DNA of 64,000 bases. It comes from Merdimmobilis hominis. Its GTDB lineage: Bacteria; Bacillota; Clostridia; Oscillospirales; Ruminococcaceae. The first letter of the stretch is position 1. Every line of letters begins with the position of its first letter. Shown here piece by piece: positions 51,323 through 60,794 of the stretch. The stretch lies in NCBI RefSeq assembly GCF_021109255.1, contig NZ_JAJODG010000001.1. One strand, given 5' to 3'. The translations under genes were made by a program, and so were the position numbers. The notes under the pieces are model-generated. The model worked only from the letters and a program-made list of their open reading frames with translations. It had not been told where the DNA came from and ran no database searches.

Positions 51323-51745
51323 ATGACAAAACAGTAGAGCCAATACACCAGGACGATTTCCCCCAAGCTGGGCATATTGGGCATACTTGGATTCGTGGGG
51401 GTTGCAGGGTTCCTCCCCAAAATCTACCATATTACTGAAATTTTGCCCACGCCGACCTTCTTCTTTTTCTTTGCTTTTTTCGGGTTTTTTGGCTTTTATT
51501 ATGAGGGAAAAATGTCCCACACCCTGATGGACGAACGCTTCCAGGCAAACGCCTACCGCGCCATGGCCATCGCCAACAAATTTGCCTTGACACTTATTTT
51601 GGCAGCGGCAATTTTGTCCATGTCGGTGCTCCGGCTGGAAGCCTATGACATGCTGGCGCTCCTCATTGCAGTGCTGGGGCTGGCATTTGGCCTTTCGACA
51701 TTCCTACAGCAGTATCTGCTGTACCGGTTTGAGAATGAGGAGTAA
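51323..51745 (+). pseudogene. DUF3796 paralogue with amber codon at position 5
   Basis: ATG 51323 sits after GGAGCTGATACA, but codon 5 is TAG (51335-51337). Reading on in the same frame gives SQYTRTISPKLGILGILG, then GFVGVAGF and the rest of a DUF3796-like membrane protein of about 140 residues, ending at 51745. The conserved region starts only after the stop, so either the gene is newly inactivated (one-base change of a sense codon such as CAG) or translation restarts at a downstream codon such as TTG 51377, for which no ribosome site is present. TAG is a normal stop elsewhere in the window, so recoding is unlikely. Confidence 0.75.
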
Positions 51746-51796
51746 CCCCATCCAGCTGTTTGGAAGCAAAAGAGAATCAGAGGCGGCGCGCCCCAT

Positions 51797-51832
51797 AAAA
51801 AAAGAGGAATCCCACTTGGGATTCCTCTTTTT
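51797..51832. terminator. Bidirectional terminator
   Basis: AAAAAGAGGAATCCCA pairs with TGGGATTCCTCTTTTT (with a short loop), between the DUF3796 paralogue and the convergent pyruvate carboxylase gene. Confidence 0.9.
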
Positions 51833-51867
51833 GGGTAAGTCCTGCGCCCATAGCGGGGAGGGCTGGG

Positions 51868-54800
51868 TTACTGGATGGTGATGAGCAGTTCGCCGGCTTT
51901 GACCGACTGGCCTTCTTTGACCAGGATTTCCTTGACGGTGCCGCCCATCCGGGCACAGACACTGGTCTCCATCTTCATGGCCTCGATGATGGCGAGGACT
52001 TGGTTTTCCTCGACTTTGTCGCCGGGTTTGACCAGGACCTTGCTCACCGCACCGGGGATGCTGGACCCCACTTGGGATTGGTCAGAGAGGTCGGCCAAGC
52101 GGACATGTTCCTGGGCGGCGGGAGCGGTTTTGTCCTCCACGGCGATATCCCGGCGGGCGCCGTTGAGCTCGAATTGGAGGAACCGGGTGCCGTCGGCGTT
52201 GAGTTCGCCAGGCCCGATGTATTTGATGATCAGGGTCTTGCCGTCCTCAATGGCCAGCTCGGTGGTTTCGCCCCGGGTCAGTCCGCCGAAGAAGGCGGGG
52301 GTGGTCATCCGGCTGATGTCGCCGTAGGTCTCCCGGTAGCGCAGGAAGTCCTCCATCACTTTGGGATACAGGCAGTAACCAATGATATCCCGGTTGGTGG
52401 GGTTCGGGTAGAACTCCTCCAGCTTGGCACGGATGGCTTCAAAATCCGCGGGAGGAAGGAGTTCGCCGGGGCGGCAGGTGATGGGTTCCTCCCCTTTGAG
52501 GACCACCTCCTGGAGCTCCTTGGGGAAGCCGCCTTGGGGATGGCCGATCATCCCTTTAAAGTAGCCGATGACCGAATCGGGGAAGGTCAAATCCCTGCCC
52601 CGCTCCAGGATGTTCTCCGGGGTCAGGCCGTTCTGCACCATAAAGATGGCCAGGTCACCCACCATTTTGGAGGAGGGGGTCACCTTGATCAGGTTGCCCA
52701 GCAGGAGGTTGGCAGTGCGGAACATCTCCTTGACCTCATCGAACCGGTGGCCCAGGCCCAGGCTCTCCACCTGAGGTTTTAAGTTGGTGTACTGGCCGCC
52801 GGGGATTTCGTAGCGGTAAATCTCCGTCTCCGGGGTGTGGATATCCGCTTCAAATTCCTGGTAGAATTTGCGGACATCAGCCCAGTAGTTGGATAGTTTT
52901 TGCAGTTCTGCCGGGTCGAAGCCGGTGTCCCGCTCGCCATTTTGCAGGGCGTATACCAGGGAGTTCATCGACGGCTGGCTGGTCAGGGAGGAGAGGGAGG
53001 AAATGGCGGTGTCCACAATGTCCACCCCGGCCTCGGCGGCCAGCAATAGGGCGGCGATCTGGTTGCCGCTGGTGTCGTGGGTGTGCAGGTGGATGGGCAG
53101 GCCCACCTCCTCCTTTAAGGTTTTGACCAGCTTCTTGGCGGCGTAGGGCTTGAGGAGACCGCCCATGTCTTTGATACACAGGATGTGGGCGCCCCGCTTC
53201 TCCAGCTCCTTGGCCAGGTTTACATAGTATTGGAGGGGGTATTTATCCTCTTTGGGGTCGAGGATGTCACCGGTGTAGCAGATGGAAGCCTCGGCCACTT
53301 TGCCTGCGGCGGCTACTTCTTCCAGGGTCAGCTCCATGCCGGGAATCCAGTTGAGGGCGTCGAACACCCGGAAGATGTCAATGCCGCTTCTTGCCGCCTC
53401 CCGGATGAATTCCTTGATGACGTTGTCCGGGTAGTTGGTGTAGCCCACGGCGTTTGCGCCCCGAATCAGCATCTGGAAAGGGATGTTGGGGATGCGGCGC
53501 CGCAGCTCATCCAGCCGTTCCCAGGGGGATTCGTGGAGGAACCGGTAGGCCACGTCGAAGGTAGCGCCGCCCCACATCTCCAAAGAGAAGGCGCCGTTTA
53601 AAATGTAGCTGGTGGCGTCTGCGATGGTAATCAGATCCCGGGAGCGGACCCGGGTGGCCAGCAAAGACTGGTGGGCGTCCCGCAAGGTGGTGTCGGTGAT
53701 CAGCAGCTTCTTCTGGCTGAGGATCCAATCCTTGAGACCCTCGGGGCCGTGCTGGTCCAGGTACTGTTTCAGGCCGGTAGGGCGGGGGACGTCGGTGAAA
53801 TCCGGCACCCGTGGGGCTTCATAGGTGCGTTCCGGGGCCTCCGGGTTTTGGATGATGATGTTGCCCAGGTATTTGAGCACCTTGGTGGCCCGGTCCTTGG
53901 ACTCGGTGGTGGCGAACAGCTCAGGGGTGTCGTCGATGAACTTGGTGTGGCACCGGCCGGACAAGAACACCGGGTGGGTTAGGATGTTGTTGAGGAAGGA
54001 CATGTTGGTTTTGACGCCCCGGATGCGGATTTCCGCAATGGCTCGGAGCATCTTGCGGGCGGTGCCTTCAAAGGTGTTGTCGAAGGTGGTGATCTTGACC
54101 AGGAGGCTGTCGTAGTAAGGGGTGATCTCTGCCCCAGTGAAGGCGTTGCCCGCATCCAGACGGACGCCGAAGCCTCCGCCGGAACGGTAAGTGGTGATCT
54201 TGCCGGTGTCCGGGGCGAAATTGTTGCGGGGGTCCTCGGTGGTGATCCGGCACTGGATGGCGTAACCTCGCTGGCTCACCGCCTCCTGGCTGGGGATGCC
54301 GATGGATGGGTCGGAGAGGGGCAGGCCCTGAGCAATGTTGATCTGGGCCTTGACAATGTCAATGCCGGTGACCATCTCGGTGACGGTGTGCTCCACCTGG
54401 ATGCGGGGGTTCATCTCAATAAAGTAGTGACGGCCGTCGGCAGCCACCAGGAATTCCACTGTGCCGGCGTTGACATAACCGGCCTCCCGGGCGATCTTTA
54501 CCGCATCAGAGTGGATTTCCCGCCGCAGCTCCTCGGGCAGGGTGAAGGCGGGGGTGAACTCCACCACCTTCTGGTAGCGGCGCTGGACTGAACAGTCCCG
54601 CTCATACAAGTGGACGATGTTGCCGTATTGGTCGGCGAGGATCTGCACTTCGATGTGTTTGGGATTTTCCAGGTATTTTTCCAGGAAGATGTCCTCGCTG
54701 CCGAAGGCTTTGCGGGACTCGTTTTTCACCAGCTGGAAGGCGTCGGCCAGCTCCTGGGGGGTGTTTGCCCGCCGCATGCCCCGGCCGCCGCCGCCGGCAG

Positions 54801-55290
54801 AAGCCTTCAAGATCACAGGATAGCCGTACTCGGAGGCCTTCTGTAGGGCATCCTCCAGAGAGGCCAGGGGTTCGGTAGTGCCAGGGATAGTGGGGACGCC
54901 GCAGCGAAGGGCGATCTCTTTGGCGCTCAATTTGTCGCCCATGCTGGCCAGCACCGAGGAGGGTGGACCGATGAAGATGAGGCCGGCCTCTTCACAGGCG
55001 CGGGCGAAGTCAGCGTTCTCCGACAGGAAACCGTAGCCGGGGTGGATGGCGTCCACCCCCTTGCGCTTGGCTAATCGGATGATCTCATCGATGGCTAGGT
55101 AGGCGCCCAGGGGGCTTTTGGTCTCTCCGATTAAGTAGGATTCATCCGCTTTGGTGCGGAACAGGTTGTATTTATCCTCTTTGGAGTAGATGGCCACGGT
55201 GGAGAGGCCCAGGTCATAACAGGCGCGGAACACCCGGATGGCGATTTCACCCCGGTTGGCCACAAGAACTTTTTTGATTTGTTTTTGCAT
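51868..55290 (-). CDS. pyc: Pyruvate carboxylase
   Basis: A 1140-residue biotin enzyme converting pyruvate and bicarbonate to oxaloacetate. Biotin carboxylase domain (about 1-450) with KASAGGGGRGMR and the ATP-grasp ligands EMNPRIQVEHTVTE. The carboxyltransferase domain (about 530-800) has LRDAHQSLLATRVR and HTHDTSGN, then the tetramerisation region and C-terminal biotinyl domain with the biotinylated Lys in IEAMKMETS. Single-chain type. ATG 55290 after GAGGTGATTTTC. Role: anaplerosis for amino acid and succinate synthesis. Upstream about 200 bases are strongly AT-rich, possibly with an extended -10 TGATAGAAT. Confidence 0.97.
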   Translation of the reverse strand: MQKQIKKVLVANRGEIAIRVFRACYDLGLSTVAIYSKEDKYNLFRTKADESYLIGETKSPLGAYLAIDEIIRLAKRKGVDAIHPGYGFLSENADFARACEEAGLIFIGPPSSVLASMGDKLSAKEIALRCGVPTIPGTTEPLASLEDALQKASEYGYPVILKASAGGGGRGMRRANTPQELADAFQLVKNESRKAFGSEDIFLEKYLENPKHIEVQILADQYGNIVHLYERDCSVQRRYQKVVEFTPAFTLPEELRREIHSDAVKIAREAGYVNAGTVEFLVAADGRHYFIEMNPRIQVEHTVTEMVTGIDIVKAQINIAQGLPLSDPSIGIPSQEAVSQRGYAIQCRITTEDPRNNFAPDTGKITTYRSGGGFGVRLDAGNAFTGAEITPYYDSLLVKITTFDNTFEGTARKMLRAIAEIRIRGVKTNMSFLNNILTHPVFLSGRCHTKFIDDTPELFATTESKDRATKVLKYLGNIIIQNPEAPERTYEAPRVPDFTDVPRPTGLKQYLDQHGPEGLKDWILSQKKLLITDTTLRDAHQSLLATRVRSRDLITIADATSYILNGAFSLEMWGGATFDVAYRFLHESPWERLDELRRRIPNIPFQMLIRGANAVGYTNYPDNVIKEFIREAARSGIDIFRVFDALNWIPGMELTLEEVAAAGKVAEASICYTGDILDPKEDKYPLQYYVNLAKELEKRGAHILCIKDMGGLLKPYAAKKLVKTLKEEVGLPIHLHTHDTSGNQIAALLLAAEAGVDIVDTAISSLSSLTSQPSMNSLVYALQNGERDTGFDPAELQKLSNYWADVRKFYQEFEADIHTPETEIYRYEIPGGQYTNLKPQVESLGLGHRFDEVKEMFRTANLLLGNLIKVTPSSKMVGDLAIFMVQNGLTPENILERGRDLTFPDSVIGYFKGMIGHPQGGFPKELQEVVLKGEEPITCRPGELLPPADFEAIRAKLEEFYPNPTNRDIIGYCLYPKVMEDFLRYRETYGDISRMTTPAFFGGLTRGETTELAIEDGKTLIIKYIGPGELNADGTRFLQFELNGARRDIAVEDKTAPAAQEHVRLADLSDQSQVGSSIPGAVSKVLVKPGDKVEENQVLAIIEAMKMETSVCARMGGTVKEILVKEGQSVKAGELLITIQ

Positions 55291-55741
55291 GAAAATCACC
55301 TCAAAAAATCAAAATACAGGAAAAATAAGTGAAAAAAAGAAAAAGAGGAATAAAATTTGAAATTTTGAATCTATTAAATTTCATTTTTCTCATTCTATCA
55401 CGATCGGGTGAAAAAAGATACCCCTTTTTTTACTAGAGAAAAAAATTATCTAAATTCACCGAAGTTTTTGATAAATCACCGCTGATTTTGGCTTATTTTC
55501 CTTTTGAGGACAAGATTTCTCCATTTTTTTGCCGGAAGCGGCAGGATGGGAACTACCGGGCAGTACTTCCAGAGGAGACGGTTGTTCTTGTTTGGAAAAT
55601 CCGTGGGGAATTGCACAAAATTCCTCCTAGTGATTTTGCAGGGGCGGTCCGTTGCAATGCCGCGCTGGGGCTGGTATACTGGAGAAAAGGAAAATCTTGC
55701 AAGCGCGCAGCCGGCGCCACCGCCGGAGGAAAGGAGCTTTT
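55291..55741. other. Divergent intergenic region
   Basis: An AT-rich leader of pyc (55300-55500) and a promoter of the M20 peptidase (55652-55680). No gene: reading frames of up to about 100 codons here lack ribosome sites and plausible composition. Confidence 0.5.
55652..55680 (+). promoter_or_regulatory. M20 peptidase promoter
   Basis: TTGCAA, 17-base spacer, TATACT; about 62 bases before the start codon. Confidence 0.75.
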
Positions 55742-56851
55742 ATGCAGGTCAATGAAAAACGCCTTTTGGATAGGCTGCTGGAGATGATCGCCATCGACAG
55801 CGTATCCTATGAAGAGAAGCCCATGTCGGATTTTTTGGAAACCTACTTTAAAAATAAGGGGCTGGAGGTCTACCGGGACCAGGCCGGTGAAAAATTCGGC
55901 GGCAACGGCAGCAACATCTTGGTCCACATCCCCGGCACTATGGAAGGGGAGGCGATCTGCTTCAATGCCCACCAAGATACGGTGGAACCCGGCCGCGGCA
56001 TTAAGCCGGTGGTCAAAGACGGCTACCTGGTCTCCAGCGGGGACACCATTTTGGCCGCTGACGACAAAGCTGGCATCGCCACCATTATGGAGGCTTACGA
56101 CTACGTCAAGGAAAACAACATCCCCCACCGGGAGATGTACTTCCTCTTTACCATTTGTGAAGAGCTGAACATGATGGGCATTAAAAACTTTGATTTCTCT
56201 AAACTGCCCACGAAAAATATCTACGTCATCGATTCTGCCGGCTCCCCTGGTGTCATGACCATGAAGAACCCCGCTAAGGTGGGGATAGTGGCCACCTTCA
56301 CCGGCAAAAAGGCCCATGCGGGCATCGAGCCGGAAAAAGGCGTCAACGCTTGCTGCGCCATGGCCAAAGCCATCGCCGGGGTGCACTTCGGTCGGATCGA
56401 CCCGGAGACCACCTCCAATGTGGGCCGGGTGGAAGGCGGCGGACAGACCAATGTGGTCTCGGACAGCGCTTTCTTTACTGCGGAAATCCGCTCCCACAGC
56501 GCCGAAACCCTGGAGGCGGAGATTGAGAAGGTCCGCAAATCCTGTGAGGAGGCCGCCGCTGCATTCGGCGCCCAGGTGGATGTCCAGGTCAGCTACGACT
56601 ACCCCACCAAGAAGCTGGACCCGGAATCTTTTGTGTACAAACAGTGCTATGCCGCTTATGTGAAAGAGGGGATCACCCCCAAACAGATCATCGGCGGAGG
56701 CGGCGGAGATTCCAATATCATGGCGGGACATGGCTATATGGCCTGTGGACTGGCCTGCGGCATGACCGACGTCCACAGCTCCAAAGAGAAGCTGAACTTG
56801 GCGGAGTTTGCCCAGACGGTGCGGATTGTCGTCACCTTGATGACCGAATAA
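55742..56851 (+). CDS. M20 family metallopeptidase (PepT-like)
   Basis: A 369-residue zinc peptidase. NAHQDTVEPG (His77, Asp79), ADDKAGIA (Asp107/108) and ICEELNMMG (Glu140/141) are the two-metal ligands and general base; the dimerisation domain (about 180-280) carries KKAHAGIEPEKGVNA. It is close to the PepT/peptidase T-like branch used for tripeptides or related small peptides. ATG 55742 follows GGAGGAAAGGAGCTTTT. A terminator lies past the stop codon. Confidence 0.9.
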   Translation: MQVNEKRLLDRLLEMIAIDSVSYEEKPMSDFLETYFKNKGLEVYRDQAGEKFGGNGSNILVHIPGTMEGEAICFNAHQDTVEPGRGIKPVVKDGYLVSSGDTILAADDKAGIATIMEAYDYVKENNIPHREMYFLFTICEELNMMGIKNFDFSKLPTKNIYVIDSAGSPGVMTMKNPAKVGIVATFTGKKAHAGIEPEKGVNACCAMAKAIAGVHFGRIDPETTSNVGRVEGGGQTNVVSDSAFFTAEIRSHSAETLEAEIEKVRKSCEEAAAAFGAQVDVQVSYDYPTKKLDPESFVYKQCYAAYVKEGITPKQIIGGGGGDSNIMAGHGYMACGLACGMTDVHSSKEKLNLAEFAQTVRIVVTLMTE

Positions 56852-56865
56852 AAACACTGCTTCTG

Positions 56866-56895
56866 AAAGGGGCCGGGGAAAGACCGGCCCCTTTT
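56866..56895 (+). terminator. Terminator
   Basis: AAAGGGGCCGG pairs with CCGGCCCCTTTT around a 7-base loop. Confidence 0.85.
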
Positions 56896-56920
56896 ATCTG
56901 CCTTGTGAGGCGAAGAAAGG

Positions 56921-57403
56921 ATGGATGAGATGCTGGAGCTGGAAATCCCCGGCTGGGGAGAGGCGGCCATTGAAAACCTGGTGCTGGATTACAACGGGAC
57001 CATTGCGCTGGATGGGGAACTCTTGCCCGGCGCGGCGGAGAGGATTGAAAGAATAGCAGCCCAGGGGATCCAGGTGTTTGTAATCACCGCCGACACCAAC
57101 GGCACTGTCAAGGCCCAGTGCGCCGGGCTCCCATTGGAGGTGCTGGTATACGGCGGTGGAGCGGTAGCCAAGGAGAAGCTCCGCCTGGTGGAGCGGCTGG
57201 GCCGGGAGTCCACCATGGCCATCGGCAACGGGAATAACGACCGGGAGATGCTGGAAGGAGCGGGAATCTCCGTGGCAGTTCTGGGCAAAGAGGGGTGCTC
57301 TGCCAAAACGTTGGCTGTGGCGGATATCCTGGTGCCGTCCATTGAGGACGGCCTGGACCTATTGCTGAAACCCCACCGGCTCAAGGCTACCCTGCGGGGG
57401 TAA
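56921..57403 (+). CDS. Small HAD hydrolase (soluble P-type ATPase-like)
   Basis: A 160-residue HAD protein of the COG4087 type. The nucleophile motif reads LVLDYNGTIALDG (about 20-32), with Asn in place of the usual acid-base Asp and the GT retained; motif II is ITADT (about 55-59) and motif IV GNGNNDREML (about 107-116). It lacks a cap domain and membrane segments. Substrate unknown. Start ATG 56921, or ATG 56930 where AAAGG would have better spacing. Located before a convergent terminator. Confidence 0.85.
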   Translation: MDEMLELEIPGWGEAAIENLVLDYNGTIALDGELLPGAAERIERIAAQGIQVFVITADTNGTVKAQCAGLPLEVLVYGGGAVAKEKLRLVERLGRESTMAIGNGNNDREMLEGAGISVAVLGKEGCSAKTLAVADILVPSIEDGLDLLLKPHRLKATLRG

Positions 57404-57493
57404 GAAGGGGAGATCATCTCTCCTGGGTAAAACGCGGAAAAGGGCCACGGGATCACAGGTGATACCTTCTATATTGGGCCATACAGACAAAGA

Positions 57494-57534
57494 AAAAACT
57501 CCCCTTGGAAACTGTCTTCCAAGGGGAGTTTTTG
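57494..57534. terminator. Bidirectional terminator
   Basis: AAACTCCCCTTGGAA pairs with TTCCAAGGGGAGTTT around a 6-base loop, with A and T runs outside, between the convergent HAD and trkH genes. Confidence 0.93.
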
Positions 57535-57540
57535 GTGTGG

Positions 57541-59052
57541 TTACAGGTCGATGTTGCTGGTGGCTTCCCGGTAGCTGCCGGCGATCTCCGCTGTTTTTTG
57601 TTTCTGGCGCCACACCGAGGGGGCGAACAGAAACAAAATGGGGAAGATCTCCAGCCGGCCGATGAGCATATCGGCGGTGAGCACCAACTTGCTGAAATCG
57701 GAAAACTGGGAGAAGTTGCCTACCGGGCCGACAATATCCAGCCCCGGGCCGATGTTATTGAGGCAGGAGGCCACGGCGCTGATAGTGGTGGTCATGGAAA
57801 AATTGTCCACTGAGATGAACAACATGGAAAACCCGAAAATCAGGAAATAGCAGATCATGTAGACATCCACACTGCGGATGACCTGGTCATCCAGCACCTT
57901 GCCGTCCATTTTGGCCACTTTGACGGTGCGGGGGGAGAGGAGGGAACGGATGTCCCGGGCGGCGGATTTGATCAATATCAGGAGCCGGGCCACTTTGATG
58001 CCTCCTCCAGTGGAGCCCGCCGACGCCCCAATGAACATCAAAAGCAGGAGGATCAGCCGGGAGAACTCCGGCCACAGGTCAAAGTTAGCAGTGGCATAGC
58101 CAGTGGTGGTCATCACGGAGGAGACCTGGAAGGCCGCATGGTGCAGGGCGTCCCGGAAGCTGCCGCCATAGGTGGGCAGGATATTCCAGGTGATGGCGGC
58201 GATGGAGGCGAACATGATGCCGAAGTACAGCCGCAGTTCCTCATTGTGCAGGGCCTGGGAATACTCTTTGATCAGCAGGAAATAGAAGATGTTGAAGTTG
58301 ACCCCAAATAAAGCCATAAACACGGTGATCACCGATTGGAGGTAGTAGCTGTCATAAGCGGCAAGGGAGGCGTTTTTGATGCCAAAACCTCCAGTGCCCG
58401 CGGTGCCAAAGGAGTGTAGCACACTGTCAAACAACGGCATTCCCCCTAAGAGGAGAAGGATAATTTCCACAATGGTCATGACGATATAGATGCTGTAGAG
58501 GATTTTAGCCGACTGGTGCATCCGGGGAACCAGCTTGCCCACCACGGGGCCGGGGCTTTCCGCCTTTAAGATGTGGATGGTGGAGCCCTCCCCCTTTGCC
58601 ATGGGAACGATGGCCAGCAGGAAGACTAGAACCCCCATGCCGCCCACCCAGTGGGTGAAGCTGCGCCAGTAGAGGAGGCCCATGGGGAGGATCTCCACAT
58701 CGGTCAGGATGGTGGACCCAGTGGTAGTGAAGCCGGAGACGATTTCAAAGAATGCGTCCACAAAGTGAGGGATATACCCGCTGATATAGAAGGGCAGGCA
58801 ACCGAACAGGGACATGAGAATCCAGGCGAGGGCGACTACCACAAAACCTTCCCGGGCATAGATTGCCTTTTTGCGGGGTTTGAAAAGGGCTAAAAGCCCG
58901 GCGGCCATCAACATGATGCAGATGGCGGCAATGAAGGCGCTGACCGAGGAACCCTCTCCTTGAAAATAGGAGATGGCGGCCGCTGGCAGCATAAACAGGC
59001 ATTCAATGCCCAGCAAGCGGCTGAGGACATATGCGATCATTCGATAATTCAT
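57541..59052 (-). CDS. trkH: TrkH family K+ uptake protein
   Basis: A 503-residue membrane subunit of a Trk/Ktr potassium channel-transporter. The four pore loops are visible: TTTGST (about 109-114), GTAGTGGFG (about 217-225), TTTGYAT (about 313-319) and NNIGPG (about 438-443). Each has the selectivity-filter Gly. The partner regulator TrkA is encoded 14 bases upstream. Start ATG 59052. K+ uptake here fits with the K+-dependent pyrophosphatase encoded at 9091. Confidence 0.94.
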   Translation of the reverse strand: MNYRMIAYVLSRLLGIECLFMLPAAAISYFQGEGSSVSAFIAAICIMLMAAGLLALFKPRKKAIYAREGFVVVALAWILMSLFGCLPFYISGYIPHFVDAFFEIVSGFTTTGSTILTDVEILPMGLLYWRSFTHWVGGMGVLVFLLAIVPMAKGEGSTIHILKAESPGPVVGKLVPRMHQSAKILYSIYIVMTIVEIILLLLGGMPLFDSVLHSFGTAGTGGFGIKNASLAAYDSYYLQSVITVFMALFGVNFNIFYFLLIKEYSQALHNEELRLYFGIMFASIAAITWNILPTYGGSFRDALHHAAFQVSSVMTTTGYATANFDLWPEFSRLILLLLMFIGASAGSTGGGIKVARLLILIKSAARDIRSLLSPRTVKVAKMDGKVLDDQVIRSVDVYMICYFLIFGFSMLFISVDNFSMTTTISAVASCLNNIGPGLDIVGPVGNFSQFSDFSKLVLTADMLIGRLEIFPILFLFAPSVWRQKQKTAEIAGSYREATSNIDL

Positions 59053-59066
59053 CCTTTTATCCCCCG

Positions 59067-60428
59067 CTAGTCCTCAAAAATGTCGTTGATGTCGCCGATG
59101 ACCCGGTCCGCGGTGGTGACTACGATGATGTGGTCGCCCTTTTGGAAATGGTCGCTGCCCTTGGGGATGATCAGTTTGCCGGGGCGGCTGATGCAGGCCA
59201 CCAAAATCCCTTTCTTCAGGGAGATCTCTGCCAGGGACTCCCCCAGGTGGCGGGTGCATCCGGTGACAAGGAACTCCAATGCCTCTACCTGGTCATTGGC
59301 GATGCGGTGCAGGGTGAGGGCGGAAGAACCAGTGGTGTTCTCCATGGCCCGCACATACCGGACAATCTCGTTGGCGGTGAGGGACTTGGGGCTGATGACG
59401 CTGTCAATCCCCATGTCTTTAAAGACCCCCACATACTCTAACCGGTTGACCTTGGTGATGGCCTTGGGAACTCCCAGGTGGTGGGCGTACATGGAGATGA
59501 TCAAATTCTCCTCATCGATGTTGGTCAGGGTGACGATGGCGTCGACCTCCTCCAGCCCCTCGGAGTGAAGAAGGGTCTGCTGGCTGCCGTCCCCGCAGAT
59601 GATCTGGGCTTTGGGGAGAAGGTCCGCCAATTTGAGGCAGGTGGCCCGGTCCCGCTCTACAATTTTTACCCGGATCCCCGCGTGGAGCAACATGATAGCC
59701 AAATAAATGGCAATGCGGCTGCCGCCTACGATGATGACGCTCTTGGTTTTTTGAGGGATGATCCCCAAGTTTTTGATCAGGTCCGCCAGCAGGTTGGTGG
59801 CGGCAGTGACATAGATTTTATCACCGGCCTGTAGGACAAAAGCGCCGGTGGGGATGGTGACCTCCCCGCCCCGTTCCACAGCGCAGACCAGAACCTGGAC
59901 TTTGACAGTCTCATATAGCTCGCTCAGGGGTTTGCCATGGAGCTTGCTTTTGTCCGAGATGCGCAGTTCCACAATCTCCACTTTGCCACCGGCAAAGGAG
60001 TCCCGCTTGATAAAGGTTGGGAACTGGAGGATGCGGAAAATCTCACGGGCGGAGGTGCGCTCCGGGTTGATAGTCATGGAAAGGCCCAGCTCTTCTTTCA
60101 AAAAGATCAACTGCTCCGCATACTCCGGGTTGCGGACCCGGGCGATGGTGTGCGGGGCGCCTAATTTTTTGGCAAGAATGCAGCACAGAAGGTTGATCTC
60201 ATCGGCGCTGGTGGCGGCGATGACCAGATCGCTGGAGCCCACGTTGGCTTCCTTCTGCACCGTCAGACTGGCACCGTTCCCTTGGACGGCCATGATGTCA
60301 TAGAGTTCCATGGAATTGGTGAGCACTTCGGCGTTGTTGTCGATCACGGTGATGTCATGTCCTTCTTTGGAAAGCTGCTGGGTTAAGGCGGCACCGACTT
60401 TGCCGTCCCCCACAATGACGATGTTCAT
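59067..60428 (-). CDS. trkA: Trk system regulator TrkA
   Basis: A 453-residue cytosolic gating subunit with two RCK units: Rossmann domain 1 (MNIVIVGDGKVGAAL, 1-15), TrkA_C 1 (about 140-215), Rossmann domain 2 (VIIVGGSRIAIYLA, about 228-241) and TrkA_C 2 (about 370-450). The first carries the intact NAD(H)-binding GxGxxG-like GDGKVG. ATG 60428 has AAAGGGATCC upstream; a longer frame start at 60449 lacks one. First gene of trkA-trkH. Confidence 0.94.
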   Translation of the reverse strand: MNIVIVGDGKVGAALTQQLSKEGHDITVIDNNAEVLTNSMELYDIMAVQGNGASLTVQKEANVGSSDLVIAATSADEINLLCCILAKKLGAPHTIARVRNPEYAEQLIFLKEELGLSMTINPERTSAREIFRILQFPTFIKRDSFAGGKVEIVELRISDKSKLHGKPLSELYETVKVQVLVCAVERGGEVTIPTGAFVLQAGDKIYVTAATNLLADLIKNLGIIPQKTKSVIIVGGSRIAIYLAIMLLHAGIRVKIVERDRATCLKLADLLPKAQIICGDGSQQTLLHSEGLEEVDAIVTLTNIDEENLIISMYAHHLGVPKAITKVNRLEYVGVFKDMGIDSVISPKSLTANEIVRYVRAMENTTGSSALTLHRIANDQVEALEFLVTGCTRHLGESLAEISLKKGILVACISRPGKLIIPKGSDHFQKGDHIIVVTTADRVIGDINDIFED

Positions 60429-60544
60429 GGTTCGGATCCCTTTCTGCAATAAAATTATAGATGGATCTTTACAGGGTTTTAATGGAAATTGATGATTTTG
60501 GGGTAAAATTGGGGTATTCCTTTATGCGTTCTTAATCTATGACC

Positions 60545-60572
60545 AGTATAGCATTATTCTGGCAACTGACAA
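60545..60572 (-). promoter_or_regulatory. trkAH promoter
   Basis: Minus strand TTGTCA, 16-base spacer, TATACT with extended TGC, about 120 bases upstream of trkA. Confidence 0.65.
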
Positions 60573-60705
60573 GAAGAAATTCGAAAAAAATTCAGAAAAA
60601 ATACGAAAATGCCACACATCTTAGGGAATTTAATAAAAAACAAGATTCTACTATGGAATATTTGTAGATTTTTAGCGGGAGTATCTGCGGGAATGGGCAA
60701 AGCGG

Positions 60706-60735
60706 TTGACAGCCTACCCAAGGGCAGATTATGAT
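60706..60735 (+). promoter_or_regulatory. Second M20 peptidase promoter
   Basis: TTGACA, 18-base spacer, TATGAT, about 60 bases before the start codon. Confidence 0.65.
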
Positions 60736-60794
60736 TAGATCAAGCATCCCAAAGAATGGAAACCCGCAGTTTGAGAGAAAGAGAGAAAAATACC

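Noticed and set aside
51323..51745. TAG recoding (amber read-through as a coding signal) in the DUF3796 gene
   Set aside because: TAG is the ordinary stop codon of infB, dnaG, metG and others in this window, so a recoded code is not supported; mutation or error is simpler.
55488..55787. A 99-codon gene in the pyc upstream region
   Set aside because: No ribosome site, unlike composition, and it crosses the promoter and start of the M20 peptidase gene.
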